Positions 8,954-19,590 of a stretch of 64,000 nucleotides of DNA are shown piece after piece. The position numbers and the translations under genes are program-made. The stretch covers positions 186,001-250,000 of the forward strand of contig NZ_SLZF01000002.1 in assembly GCF_004341515.1 (NCBI RefSeq). The letters run 5' to 3'. Under the pieces are notes generated by a model. That model saw only the letters and a list, made by a program, of their open reading frames with translations. It was not told the DNA's origin and made no database searches. The first letter of the stretch is position 1, and the number at the start of each line of letters is the position of its first letter. This DNA comes from Allobosea sp. BK604. GTDB taxonomy: Bacteria; Pseudomonadota; Alphaproteobacteria; Rhizobiales; Beijerinckiaceae.

Positions 8954-9037
8954 TCTTTCAGGCGATGATCCGCCAGCGATGTCCGCTGCGACCACGCGGG
9001 TCCGCATCGCCGGGCCTCTGCATTTTGCGGTGTCTTG

Positions 9038-9259
9038 TCATCGCTCCGCTCTTGCCGGGCGGCTTCCGCCGCCCTTGCTCTCGGGGTCGTGGGTATGATG
9101 GCTGTCGCGCTCGCCGCCTCCGCCGGAAATTCTGGCGCGCCGGCGGTTATCCTCGTCGGCTGGCGGCTTCCGGATCTCGAGCGGCTTCTTCGCGTTCTCA
9201 TGCGAGGCGCCCGGCCCACCCTGGCGAATGGTCCGCGGCGATTTGGTCGATGTCGACAT
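9038..9259 (-). CDS. Small disordered hydrophilic protein
   Basis: A 73-residue, Lys/Arg/Gly/Ser/His-rich protein without hydrophobic segments; it looks intrinsically disordered. The ATG at 9259 is preceded by a strong GGGAGGGAG. The neighbour at 9273-9458 is of the same type and direction, 13 bp away, so they probably form an operon. Function unknown. Confidence 0.55.
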   Translation of the reverse strand: MSTSTKSPRTIRQGGPGASHENAKKPLEIRKPPADEDNRRRARISGGGGERDSHHTHDPESKGGGSRPARAER

Positions 9260-9272
9260 CGCTCCCTCCCGA

Positions 9273-9458
9273 TCAGCGATCCTGCTGATGGCCCTGATGG
9301 GTCGTGTTCTGCTTGATATTGGCCTGGCGGCCATGCTGATCAGGGTTCGCCGGCCGCTCGCCCGCCGGGCGGCGCGGTGCCTCCCGTTCAGGTGTGGCGG
9401 GTTCGCCAGGTCCCTTGGAGCTGCGGTTCTCGGGGGGAATAGGGGGCAGCTTGCTCAT
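9273..9458 (-). CDS. Small proline-rich disordered protein
   Basis: A 61-residue protein starting 'MSKLPPIPPENRS', rich in Pro, Gly, Gln, Asn and Arg, with no predicted fold. AAGGAGGA directly upstream of the ATG at 9458 makes it a convincing gene despite its size. I recall similar short proteins beginning MSKLPPIPPENR in Rhizobiales, annotated hypothetical. Confidence 0.6.
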   Translation of the reverse strand: MSKLPPIPPENRSSKGPGEPATPEREAPRRPAGERPANPDQHGRQANIKQNTTHQGHQQDR

Positions 9459-9567
9459 CGCGTCCTCCTTGCTCGGCCACTTGGCCTGTCTGGAGGTCAA
9501 CGCAGCGGTGACGGGGAAGTTCGCTGGCCGGCGGCCAATTGACGCGACGATCGCGGAGGCCGCGCCG

Positions 9568-10026
9568 TCATTTCGCGGCTTCTGCCTTGGTGACCGCCTC
9601 GTTCAAATCCTGCCATTCGTGACAGCGACCGCAGAGCTTGGCGAGCCGCTCGAGATTGGCCTTGGCCGAGGCCATGTCACCGGTCTCGATGAACCATTCG
9701 CCCTGATATTCGAGCGCCGGCAGGAAGGTTGGATCGCGCAGTAGCGCCGCGTCGTAGAATTGCTTGGAGACCGGGTAGTTCTTCAGCTTGCGATGCGAAA
9801 AGGCGATCCAGTTGAGCAGTTCCGGCGAATTTGGCTGGGTCTTGGCCAGCTCCATCAGCTTGTCGATCGCGGCCGCATAGTTCTTCTCCTCGATCCAGCG
9901 CCTCGCCTGGCGGTAATCGGGATTGTCGTCGAGATAGGTCCAGTCGGAGCCGACGGCGAAAGCCTGTGTGCCGGCGAGCAGCACGGCCGGAAGTACGATC
10001 TGGCGAAACAGGCTGCGAGGGCGCAT
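9568..10026 (-). CDS. Exported TPR-repeat protein
   Basis: A 152-residue protein with a signal peptide ('MRPRSLFRQIVLPAVLLAGTQAFA', cleavage near residue 24) and about two tetratricopeptide repeats ('ARRWIEEKNYAAAIDKLMELAKTQPNSPELLNWIAFSHRKL' region, then 'PALEYQGEWFIETGDMASAKANLERLAKL'). It ends with a Cys-Gly-Arg-Cys-His motif near residue 130. It is probably a periplasmic scaffold protein. The start at 10026 has GGAGG at the right distance; upstream residues are not signal-like. Confidence 0.75.
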   Translation of the reverse strand: MRPRSLFRQIVLPAVLLAGTQAFAVGSDWTYLDDNPDYRQARRWIEEKNYAAAIDKLMELAKTQPNSPELLNWIAFSHRKLKNYPVSKQFYDAALLRDPTFLPALEYQGEWFIETGDMASAKANLERLAKLCGRCHEWQDLNEAVTKAEAAK

Positions 10027-10140
10027 CGGACCTCCGGGATTATGCGCGGCGACAGTCATGGCCGCGCCGAAACACGCGACCGGGATCACCCTCGCCGGGC
10101 TGTCCGGCATTTTGGCTGAGATCGGATTAGCGCAGCGGTA

Positions 10141-10608
10141 TTACGCGATCGCGACGATCGTCACCGTTTCGGTGCCGATCGCGGCCTGATCGCCCACGGA
10201 TCTGCCCATCAGGGCGCGGGCCAGCGGCGCGACATAGGGCAAGGTGCCCTGCGCCGGCTCGGCCTCGTCCTCCCCCACGAGCCGCCAGCTCTGCTGCCTG
10301 CCATCGCCGCGCTCAATCGTCACCGTAGAGCCGAAGCGGACCTCGTCATGCCGGATCTGCGGCGGCACGAGCTCGGCCGTGGCACGGCGCGCCGTCCAGT
10401 AGCGCAGCTCGCGCCTGGTCTGGGCGATCTCGGCCTTGTCCTCGGCTTCCAGGGCGGCTGCGTGCTCGTCATGCCAGCGCTCGAACGCGGCCTCGATCTG
10501 GGCGAGGCCCTCCGGCGTCACCAGGTTGGGATGCGGCGAGACCGGCCTGTCCGGCAGGTCTTCATAGGCCTCACCCTCTTCCGCTTCCTTGACGAAGGCA
10601 CGGCTCAT
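10141..10608 (-). CDS. GreA/GreB-like elongation factor domain protein
   Basis: A 155-residue protein with the usual GreA/GreB layout: an N-terminal region ('NLVTPEGLAQIEAAFERW') leading into a predicted coiled coil with acidic residues ('EAEDKAEIAQTRRELRYW'), then a C-terminal beta domain ('VRFGSTVTIERGDG', 'LARALMGRSVGDQAAIGTETVTIVAI'). Canonical Gre factors rescue backtracked RNA polymerase, but this form, starting 'MSRAFVKEAEEGEAYEDLPDRP', is the variant common in Rhizobiales and its exact role is not established. The ATG at 10608 follows GGGAGGAGG. Confidence 0.82.
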   Translation of the reverse strand: MSRAFVKEAEEGEAYEDLPDRPVSPHPNLVTPEGLAQIEAAFERWHDEHAAALEAEDKAEIAQTRRELRYWTARRATAELVPPQIRHDEVRFGSTVTIERGDGRQQSWRLVGEDEAEPAQGTLPYVAPLARALMGRSVGDQAAIGTETVTIVAIA

Positions 10609-10698
10609 CCTAGGCCTCCTCCCCTGATCCTGCGCGGATCGGGCGAACCGAACCACGCTATTTGCGTTCTTTCATCATGGCCGTTCAGGAGCAGCACG

Positions 10699-10989
10699 AT
10701 GACAGCGTTGGAACTTGGAACGGCGGTCACCTGGAGATGGGGTGCCTACACCGCCGAAGGCAAGATCGAGCGAGTCTACACCCGCACGGTCAGCCGTACC
10801 ATCAAGGGCAAGCGCATCAGGCGCAACGCCTCGAAGGAGCATCCGGCCTACCTCATCCGGCAGGATGATGGCGGTCGCGCTCTGAAATCCGAGAGTGAAG
10901 TGGAGAGGGCCCGTGAGCGAACATATCGATCTCGTCCCGCCGCAAACACTGGCGGAGAACGCCGAAATGGGTCTTCGCCTGCGGCGTGA
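10699..10989 (+). CDS. DUF2945 / Hva1 TUDOR-domain protein
   Basis: A 96-residue protein. The first 70 residues ('GTAVTWRWGAYTAEGKIERVYTR' region, 'RNASKEHPAYLIRQDDGGRALKSESEVER') match the small basic TUDOR-like DUF2945 family, implicated in nucleic-acid or stress functions but uncharacterised. AGGAG lies 8 bases before the ATG. The basic tail after residue 72 overlaps the next gene in another frame by 77 bases, so a shorter functional protein is possible. Confidence 0.75.
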   Translation: MTALELGTAVTWRWGAYTAEGKIERVYTRTVSRTIKGKRIRRNASKEHPAYLIRQDDGGRALKSESEVERARERTYRSRPAANTGGERRNGSSPAA

Positions 10990-11248
10990 ATTCCACCGCG
11001 GCGGCACGCAGATCGGCATCGCGCGGGCGCGTGACCTGCGTGCGCGCAAGCGCCTGAGCGAGGACACGATCAGGCGCATGGCGAGCTATTTCGCCCGCCA
11101 TTCGGTCGACAAGCAGGCCGCGGATTTCGGCAATAGACGCAACCCCTCCGCGGGCTATATCGCGTGGCTGCTCTGGGGCGGCGACGAAGGACGCGACTGG
11201 GCCGAGCGCAAGAAGGCGGAGATCGAGCGGATGGGGCAAACAGGGTAA
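10913..11248 (+). CDS. Hypothetical protein starting at GTG, overlapping the TUDOR gene
   Basis: A 111-residue protein, 'SEHIDLVPPQTLAENAEMGLRLRREF' after the initiator, then 'ARARDLRARKRLSEDTIRRMASYFARH' and 'GYIAWLLWGGDEGRDWAERKKAEIERM'. Similar sequences occur in phage-related and rhizobial hypothetical proteins; I know no function. The GTG at 10913 has GGAGAGGG 5-8 bases upstream. The start lies inside the preceding gene, which suggests coupled translation. Confidence 0.6.
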   Translation: MSEHIDLVPPQTLAENAEMGLRLRREFHRGGTQIGIARARDLRARKRLSEDTIRRMASYFARHSVDKQAADFGNRRNPSAGYIAWLLWGGDEGRDWAERKKAEIERMGQTG

Positions 11249-11371
11249 GCCTGTAAACCCGCCTGCGATCCATGGAGAAGCGGCGCGGCTTTGCTGTGAA
11301 TTGCTATGACGTATTCCGGTCGCTGTTTATGTGCTTGACATAAAGCATGCGGTTGCGGCTCCATACGGGTA

Positions 11372-11788
11372 ATGCCAAATACAGTGCCCAATCCCATCGA
11401 TCGCCATGTCGGCAGCCGCGTTCGAATGCGCCGCATGCTTGTCGGCATGAGTCAGGAAAAATTGGGCGGGGCACTGGAGCTGACCTTTCAGCAAATCCAG
11501 AAATACGAAAAGGGCACGAATCGCATCAGTGCGAGTCGTCTGCAGCAGATCAGCAACATCTTGCAGGTGCCGGTGGCGTTCTTCTTCGAGGGTGCGCCTT
11601 CGTCGAATATTGGCGCGTCGAATCCTGTCCAGGATGGCAGGCCTGCGACCGATATCTCCGCCTTCCTCGCGACGGCGGAAGGCGTGCAGTTGAATCAGGC
11701 CTTTTCGCAAATCCGCAGCGGCATGGTTCGCCGGCGGATCGTCGATCTGGTGGAGGCGCTGGTCGAGGGCGAGCAATCGTCGCGCTAG
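11372..11788 (+). CDS. XRE family transcriptional regulator
   Basis: A 138-residue cytosolic DNA-binding protein. The Cro/C1 helix-turn-helix spans about residues 10-70: 'VGSRVRMRRMLVGMSQEKLGGALELTFQQIQKYEKGTNRISASRL'. The C-terminal half ('EGVQLNQAFSQIRSGMVRRRIVDLVEAL') is typical of rhizobial XRE regulators related to sinR/cenR-type proteins. A TTGACA at 11335-11340 is a possible -35 element, but I see no good -10 at normal spacing. Target genes unknown. Confidence 0.88.
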   Translation: MPNTVPNPIDRHVGSRVRMRRMLVGMSQEKLGGALELTFQQIQKYEKGTNRISASRLQQISNILQVPVAFFFEGAPSSNIGASNPVQDGRPATDISAFLATAEGVQLNQAFSQIRSGMVRRRIVDLVEALVEGEQSSR

Positions 11789-11820
11789 ATCATTGGACCG
11801 GTTATCGTATACGCTGCAAT

Positions 11821-11890
11821 GATCTAGCTTCTTGTTTTCGCATCGGCTTCTTCCGAAAACCGCAATCCACTTTTCGTGCCGATGCGCTAG
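11821..11890. repeat. Interspersed repeat family 2, single copy
   Basis: About 70 bp running from GATCTAGCTTCTTG through TTCCGAAAACCGCAATCCAC to GATGCGCTAG. Three tandem copies lie at 35033-35220 and a diverged one at 43795-43835. It lies between two converging genes (XRE and LysR). A palindromic core lets it fold into a hairpin. Confidence 0.75.
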
Positions 11891-11899
11891 CGAACAAGC

Positions 11900-12937
11900 T
11901 CACGCGTATTGGTCGTAACCCTCTCGCACCGCCCGAGTCTCGCGGTCGCGCGTGATCGTTGCAATCTCGCCAGGCTTGACGAAGCTGTCGCGAAACCAGG
12001 GATACCGGTTGGGGTCGAAGGCCTGCTTGATCCAGTCGATCGTCTTGCGCACATGCGGGAGTTCGGCTGCCTGCCTGTGAAACACCAGCCAGACGTCGCG
12101 CCGCAGCGCCCAATCCTCGGCGACATGGACCAGGCCGTCGGTCAGCGTAACCGTGAAAGTAGGCATGGCGGTGATACCGGCACCGTGCTTCGCAGCCACG
12201 AGCTGTGCCGAGGCGGTGTTCAGAGACAGGTTCACGAATTCGCGCGGGTCGCGTCCGAGCTTGTCGAGTTCCAGGGCCTCGCTCCGGATTTGCGCGCCGG
12301 CGATCTCCAGAACATTGTGATCGACCAGGTCGGCCCGACGCTCGGGCTTTCCGTGCTTCTCGATATAGCGTTGCGCCGCGAAGAGGACGACATGGACGCT
12401 GCAGAGACGAACGATCTTGAGGTCGGGGTCGACCTCCGGCCGGTCGAGTTGCACGGCGATATCGACATCGAGCGTCTTGACGTTTCTCGGCCTCGTCTCG
12501 CAGTCGAGCTGGACGTGGATGCCGGGATAGCTCTCCGACAATTCGATCAGGCGCGGCAACAGCCAGAACGTGCCGATGCCCTCGGTGCAGCCGACCTTGA
12601 CCGTTCGCCGAATAGGCTGGCGCCGGTCGCATAGCGCCCGCAGGCTCTGCGCGGAAGCGAGCATCAGGTTGGCGCGCTCGCGAACGACCGTGCCGGCAGT
12701 CGTGAGCTCGGCTCCACGGGCGTCGCGGTTGAACAGGACTGCACCGATCTGGTGCTCCAGCGCATTGATGCGCGCCGTGACGACTTTCGGGGAATAGCCG
12801 GTCTGAGCCGCAGCCGTTCGGAAACTGCGGACCTCCGCTACCTTCAGGAAAATCCTGATGTCTTCCCAGTTTATGTCTGCACCCACAGTGAGATTGGAGT
12901 GATGCGATTCCAACATCGGGTTAGGCGATTTCGACAT
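11900..12937 (-). CDS. LysR family transcriptional regulator
   Basis: A 345-residue regulator. The N-terminal winged helix (about 22-82) reads 'INWEDIRIFLKVAEVRSFRTAAAQTGYSPKVVTARINALEHQIGAVLFNRD', a standard LysR HTH, followed by a substrate-binding domain (about 110-320). It diverges from the GNAT gene at 13012, with a 74-bp gap, the usual arrangement for a LysR regulator and its target. A GTG one codon upstream (12940) is an alternative start. Confidence 0.9.
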   Translation of the reverse strand: MSKSPNPMLESHHSNLTVGADINWEDIRIFLKVAEVRSFRTAAAQTGYSPKVVTARINALEHQIGAVLFNRDARGAELTTAGTVVRERANLMLASAQSLRALCDRRQPIRRTVKVGCTEGIGTFWLLPRLIELSESYPGIHVQLDCETRPRNVKTLDVDIAVQLDRPEVDPDLKIVRLCSVHVVLFAAQRYIEKHGKPERRADLVDHNVLEIAGAQIRSEALELDKLGRDPREFVNLSLNTASAQLVAAKHGAGITAMPTFTVTLTDGLVHVAEDWALRRDVWLVFHRQAAELPHVRKTIDWIKQAFDPNRYPWFRDSFVKPGEIATITRDRETRAVREGYDQYA

Positions 12938-13011
12938 CACCTAGCCCCTGAGTTTGAGAGTAAATTGAGAACGCCGGCAACAAACCCTTAGCGTTAAACG
13001 GAGTAATTGCC

Positions 13012-14208
13012 ATGGGCGTTCACGTCCTCCCAGAAGGGAAAGAGATTTCTCGTGAAGAGGTCCGCAACCTCCTGAACCTCGATTTCGAGAAATACAGCCG
13101 GGGCTTCGTCATCTTCACGCCATCCGAAAGCATTGTCGCCCGGATGGTCGAGCGGGCGCGCACATATATTTCCAAGCCTGCCTCGCTCGATGCCGTCATG
13201 CGCGTATTCCGCCACAATCCCGACACGATTGTTACCATGGCTAAGGGCGCATGGCGAGACGAGCCGGGTAATGATCCACTCGGCTTCTGGTGCCATCTGC
13301 CGCTCAATCCCGAGGGCCACGACGCGCTGTTCGATGGACGGCTCGTCACCCGCGATCCGGACGTGGCGTTCATCGCGCGTCCCTGGGAGCGGCCGGCGGC
13401 GATCTATCACTGGTACACCGATATGGCGCCCGCGGTCGCCGGTGGCCTGGCACTCGTCATGGAACGCTTCTCGCTGCCGCGCTATCGCGGCCTGCCGATG
13501 TATTGCCATGCCGCGACGGCGACGGCCCATAGCTTCTTCGTCCGCTCCGGCTTCAAGCAAGGTGCAAAGCACAAGGACTGGGTTGCGCCGGGCATGCTCA
13601 GCCTGTCGCCTCCCGACCCGGCCGGCGAGCGACCGCGCTATGACAGCTACATGCCGGGCCTGGCCGGCACGCGCCTCGGCATCAAGGTCGCGCATGGGCT
13701 CGACGATCTGCTGCTGGCCATCTCGATTCGCGGGGCGGCCTTCGTCGGCGAGCGCTTCCTGCCGGTCTTCGAGGATATCGACGGCAACGATATGACGGCA
13801 ACGCATCTGATCGGCTATGTCGGGGACGAACCCGCCGGCTGCATCCGCATCCGCTATTTCGCCGATTTCGTGAAGCTGGAACGCCTTGCGGTGCTGCAGC
13901 CGCAGCGCAAGGAAAAGCTCGCCTCGGCGCTGGTCCATGCCGCGGTCGATTTCATCCGCACCAAGGGCTATCGCCGCATCTACGGCCAGGCGGCGGAGCC
14001 GTTCCTGCCGATGTGGAAGCGCTTCGGCTTCGAGCAACGCGCGGGCGACGGGGTCACCTACCTGACCGACGAAGTCTATTACGAGATCGATCTGGTGATG
14101 CCGCCGCTCGCGGAGCCGATCACCCACGAATCCGGCGCCGCGCTCCTGGTTCGGCGCGAGGGCGAATGGCATCGGCCCGGCGCTTTCGACGGGGCGGACG
14201 CATCATGA
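13012..14208 (+). CDS. Tandem GNAT acetyltransferase
   Basis: A 398-residue protein with two GNAT-like halves. The N-terminal half ends in 'YRGLPMYCHAATATAHSFFVRSGF', like the last GNAT strand-helix region. The C-terminal half (about 210-350) has 'THLIGYVGDEPAGCIRIRYFADFVKLERLAVLQPQRKEKLASALVHAAVDFIRTKGYRRIYGQA', covering the beta4 and acetyl-CoA pyrophosphate-loop region, although the loop is not the canonical R/QxxGxG/A. The substrate is unknown. Its stop overlaps the next start (ATGA), and it diverges from a LysR regulator. Confidence 0.75.
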   Translation: MGVHVLPEGKEISREEVRNLLNLDFEKYSRGFVIFTPSESIVARMVERARTYISKPASLDAVMRVFRHNPDTIVTMAKGAWRDEPGNDPLGFWCHLPLNPEGHDALFDGRLVTRDPDVAFIARPWERPAAIYHWYTDMAPAVAGGLALVMERFSLPRYRGLPMYCHAATATAHSFFVRSGFKQGAKHKDWVAPGMLSLSPPDPAGERPRYDSYMPGLAGTRLGIKVAHGLDDLLLAISIRGAAFVGERFLPVFEDIDGNDMTATHLIGYVGDEPAGCIRIRYFADFVKLERLAVLQPQRKEKLASALVHAAVDFIRTKGYRRIYGQAAEPFLPMWKRFGFEQRAGDGVTYLTDEVYYEIDLVMPPLAEPITHESGAALLVRREGEWHRPGAFDGADAS

Positions 14209-14405
14209 GGGAAGCCGCCGCACCCGAGCGCTCAGAGCCGGAAGCTCCGGCAGAGCTCTCTGCCCTGATCGCGATGATCGACTATCTCATCCCGCAGGTG
14301 CGTGATCTCAGCCCGATGGCCGTGCTCCATCTCTACCTCGCCAAGGAGGAGCTTCAGGTCGAGGAAGCGATCCGAAGCAACAAGGTGATGCGCTTCGGGA
14401 CATGA
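14205..14405 (+). CDS. Small hypothetical protein coupled to the GNAT gene
   Basis: A 66-residue, mostly helical protein ('[40 protein letters not shown]'). The ATG overlaps the stop of the GNAT gene by four bases, and a strong hairpin follows the stop, so the two genes form one operon. I do not recognise the family; a partner or subunit role is inferred from coupling only. Confidence 0.6.
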   Translation: MREAAAPERSEPEAPAELSALIAMIDYLIPQVRDLSPMAVLHLYLAKEELQVEEAIRSNKVMRFGT

Positions 14406-14411
14406 AGACGT

Positions 14412-14440
14412 GCGGCCGCCGTCGCAGAGACGGCGGCCGC
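14412..14440 (+). terminator. Strong hairpin after the GNAT operon
   Basis: A perfect 12-bp stem, GCGGCCGCCGTC pairing with GACGGCGGCCGC, loop GCAGA, seven bases after the stop codon. There is no T-run, common in GC-rich alphaproteobacteria. It insulates the operon from uvrB. Confidence 0.65.
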
Positions 14441-14544
14441 CGCGCCATCGCCGGGCCGTTCGCCGGATTGTCTCCTGTCAGCTCCTGTCATCAATAGATC
14501 GCTCCCCCCTCGCATCGGAGCCGGTTCGGGCCCATATTGCGGCC

Positions 14545-17229
<2,685 letters not shown>

Positions 17230-17235
17230 GCGTCC

Positions 17236-18396
17236 CTAAAGCTTCACCGTCATGCTCGGAAAGTAAACTGATATCGGGGTATCAACGATATGATCAGCCT
17301 CGAGCGAGCGCCTAACTTGATTTGCAATCTCGGCTCGGTAAGATTCGATCTTCGGAGCAAACGAGTATATATCTGAAGTATCAATTTGAATTGTTCTCAT
17401 TTGATTTACATCAAACGGAACCTTATCAGCCGATCTAATAATCTGAACGATCGGTAGTTTAACAGAATGTCGGAGGGCCAATTCGTAAAACACGTTAGGA
17501 TTGTGAAAAGACAAATCTGCGATGACCAATCTCGCACGCATTATGTAGTCAATTATTTGACGTGTGATTACCCCAGGCTTATCAATCGCGTCAGCTCGGA
17601 CTACCTTTAGTTTAAAATTCTCAACAGCAGGCTCCACTAAAGTTCCCAGGAAAAGATCGGAATGTTTTCGAGCCTCGGACCCCTCCTCGCCAATTGGCGC
17701 AACATAAAAGCAAGTTTGTTCGAAGTGCGCATGCTCAGATGTAATAACACTTGTTGTTTGCCGCACCGTTTGCACTTCGATGCCGGCCTTGACACCGGAT
17801 GCAGGCAACTCATCGAGCAACATATCCAGAGATACTATTCTTTCAGCTCCGGATAATGTCTTTAGCAATCCAACAAATCTCAAATTAACGACAAAAGTAT
17901 CGATTGCCTCCGGCGCATGCTCGCTCTCGATTCCGATGTCCTTCGCGGCATCAATAAGAACAGCGTGTGCTGGCAATTTATTCCCAACAAATTTTTGGTA
18001 CAGCTTTTCAAATGGCTCGATGCCCAAAATTGCTAGATTTGCTCTAGTCCTGACTTGCTCTCGCCCCGATACCTGCTCATCGACGGCTTTCAATCCTTCG
18101 GGGGTGAGCTCGATATTGTCCGCTTGAACCCCACCTTTCGTTAATCCGTAACGACCGGCGTTAACAATTAGCTGCCTCGACCCTCCACTCTCCGGCGATT
18201 TTCCCAGTTGATCGAAGAGAGTGAGTCGTTTTACAGCCTGCCCACTGCCAATTTGAAAAATAGCCTTGGCAAAAGACAACGGCTCCTCAAATGATGAGGC
18301 AGGAAAAGAACGCTGAGTCCGCTTCTTTTTTAGTGCGGCTTCGGCAATCTGCGTGGCTGGAGTAGGTTCTGCAATTTTCTCATTGACCTTAGCCAT
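17236..18396 (-). CDS. AT-rich acquired gene: winged-helix-like plus deoxyribosyltransferase/TIR-like domain
   Basis: A 386-residue protein. Residues about 38-185 look like a DUF5343-type helical/winged region ('GSGQAVKRLTLFDQLGKSP', 'YGLTKGGVQADNIELTPEGLKAV'). Residues 228-345 carry the signature of the nucleoside 2-deoxyribosyltransferase/TIR-like superfamily: 'FYVAPIGEEGSEARKHSD', 'VVRADAIDKPGVITRQI' and 'ADLSFHNPNVFYELALRH' (Glu305 where the catalytic Glu is expected). Domains of this kind cleave N-glycosidic bonds and occur in prokaryotic immune effectors. Base composition is far more AT-rich than both neighbours, a sign of transfer. It converges on uvrB with a 6-bp gap. The immune role is inference. 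Confidence 0.7.
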   Translation of the reverse strand: MAKVNEKIAEPTPATQIAEAALKKKRTQRSFPASSFEEPLSFAKAIFQIGSGQAVKRLTLFDQLGKSPESGGSRQLIVNAGRYGLTKGGVQADNIELTPEGLKAVDEQVSGREQVRTRANLAILGIEPFEKLYQKFVGNKLPAHAVLIDAAKDIGIESEHAPEAIDTFVVNLRFVGLLKTLSGAERIVSLDMLLDELPASGVKAGIEVQTVRQTTSVITSEHAHFEQTCFYVAPIGEEGSEARKHSDLFLGTLVEPAVENFKLKVVRADAIDKPGVITRQIIDYIMRARLVIADLSFHNPNVFYELALRHSVKLPIVQIIRSADKVPFDVNQMRTIQIDTSDIYSFAPKIESYRAEIANQVRRSLEADHIVDTPISVYFPSMTVKL

Positions 18397-18695
18397 ATCA
18401 ACACAGCCTCAGCATTGAATTTCAACTTTAGAGTGCATAGTTGCGCGATTTGTATGCAGATGCAACTTCAATTCACCCCCGGTTAATTGATAGTTGCGTT
18501 ACGCGATGCTTGTTGCAATCCGAGAGCCTAGTCGCCGGGGCTGGCGGATGAGCGTGACAAGCGCGAATGTGGCGCGAGAGGGGCCGAAAATCACTCCACA
18601 ACGCAGATGTGACCCAATCCCCTGCAACACCGCCCCGGTTTCGTGGTTGAATAGCCCACAAGCCGCAGAAGCGCGGCGCGGAAGGGAGAGACCAG
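18397..18695. other. Intergenic region between the AT-rich gene and the DUF6152 gene
   Basis: 299 bp without a convincing gene. The left 100 bp keep the AT-rich composition of the acquired gene and should hold its promoter. The right part returns to normal GC and ends with GGAAGGGAGAG, the ribosome binding site of the next gene. The composition shift near 18490 probably marks the edge of the acquired segment. Confidence 0.5.
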
Positions 18696-19070
18696 ATGAC
18701 GCCGAACCGCCGCAGTCTCATTGCCTTCGGGCTCGTCGCCTTCGCCGCCCCGGCCCTGGCGCATCACGGCTGGTCCTGGGCCGAGGGCGAGCAAATGACG
18801 CTCGACGGCACCATTCGCAAGATCTCGATGGCGCCGCCGCACCCGCTGCTGATGGTCGAATCCGGCGGCAAGCTCTGGCAGGTCGACCTCGGCAATCCCA
18901 ACCAGACCGAACGCTCCGGCTTCCGCGGCGACACCGCCAAGCCCGGCGACAAGGTGACCGCGCTGGGCAACCGCCATCTCGACAAGGAGAAGGCGCATAT
19001 GAAGGCGGTGCGCATCACGATCGCCGGCAAGAATTACGACATGTATCCGGAGCGCATCCGCACGAACTGA
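18696..19070 (+). CDS. DUF6152 family periplasmic protein
   Basis: A 124-residue exported protein. The leader 'MTPNRRSLIAFGLVAFAAPALA' has twin arginines and a hydrophobic core, with cleavage after ALA; the mature protein starts 'HHGWSWAEGEQMTLDGTIRKISMAPPHPLLMV', the DUF6152 pattern (an OB-like periplasmic domain of unknown function). GGAAGGGAGAG precedes the ATG. The next gene, a small membrane protein, follows after 9 bp. Confidence 0.8.
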   Translation: MTPNRRSLIAFGLVAFAAPALAHHGWSWAEGEQMTLDGTIRKISMAPPHPLLMVESGGKLWQVDLGNPNQTERSGFRGDTAKPGDKVTALGNRHLDKEKAHMKAVRITIAGKNYDMYPERIRTN

Positions 19071-19079
19071 CGCGGCGCG

Positions 19080-19550
19080 GTGGCTGTGATCGAGGCGCTC
19101 GGGCAGTGGCCGGGCGCGCTGCTGCTGCAGCGCTCCGGCACCGTCTATCTGTTCGTCAATGCCGCGCATATCCTTGGCATCGGCCTGTTGCTCGGCGCCA
19201 TCCTGCCGCTCGACCTGCGCCTCGTCGGCGTGATCCGCGGCGCGCCGCTCGCGGTGATCGGCCCGTTCCTGGTGCGGGCGGCCGGCTTCGGCCTGGCGCT
19301 CGCGCTGGTCACGGGGTTCTGGCTGTTCACCGTCAAGCCGACCGAATATGCGGCGAACCCGGCCTTCCTCTACAAGCTCGGCCTGCTCGCGCTGGCACTT
19401 GGCAATATCGCGCTGCAGCACCATGGCGCTGGCTTTCGGGAGGCGCTGGCCGATGACCGCCCCTCGGCGCGGATCCGCGCGGGAGCCGCGGCCTCGCTCG
19501 CGCTCTGGCTGGCGGCGCTGGTCGCCGGGCGCTGGATCGGCTTCGTCTGA
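19080..19550 (+). CDS. DUF6644-like small membrane protein
   Basis: A 156-residue inner-membrane protein with four predicted helices (about residues 22-45, 58-82, 95-120, 130-150). The GTG at 19080 is the likely start; a second GTG two codons on is possible, and neither has a strong ribosome binding site, so translation may depend on the preceding gene, 9 bp away. The pairing of DUF6152 with this membrane protein is common as I recall; the function is unknown. Confidence 0.7.
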   Translation: MAVIEALGQWPGALLLQRSGTVYLFVNAAHILGIGLLLGAILPLDLRLVGVIRGAPLAVIGPFLVRAAGFGLALALVTGFWLFTVKPTEYAANPAFLYKLGLLALALGNIALQHHGAGFREALADDRPSARIRAGAAASLALWLAALVAGRWIGFV

Positions 19551-19590
19551 GGAATTGTACGCCACTGACGTTCGGGCCCTGAGCCAACCC

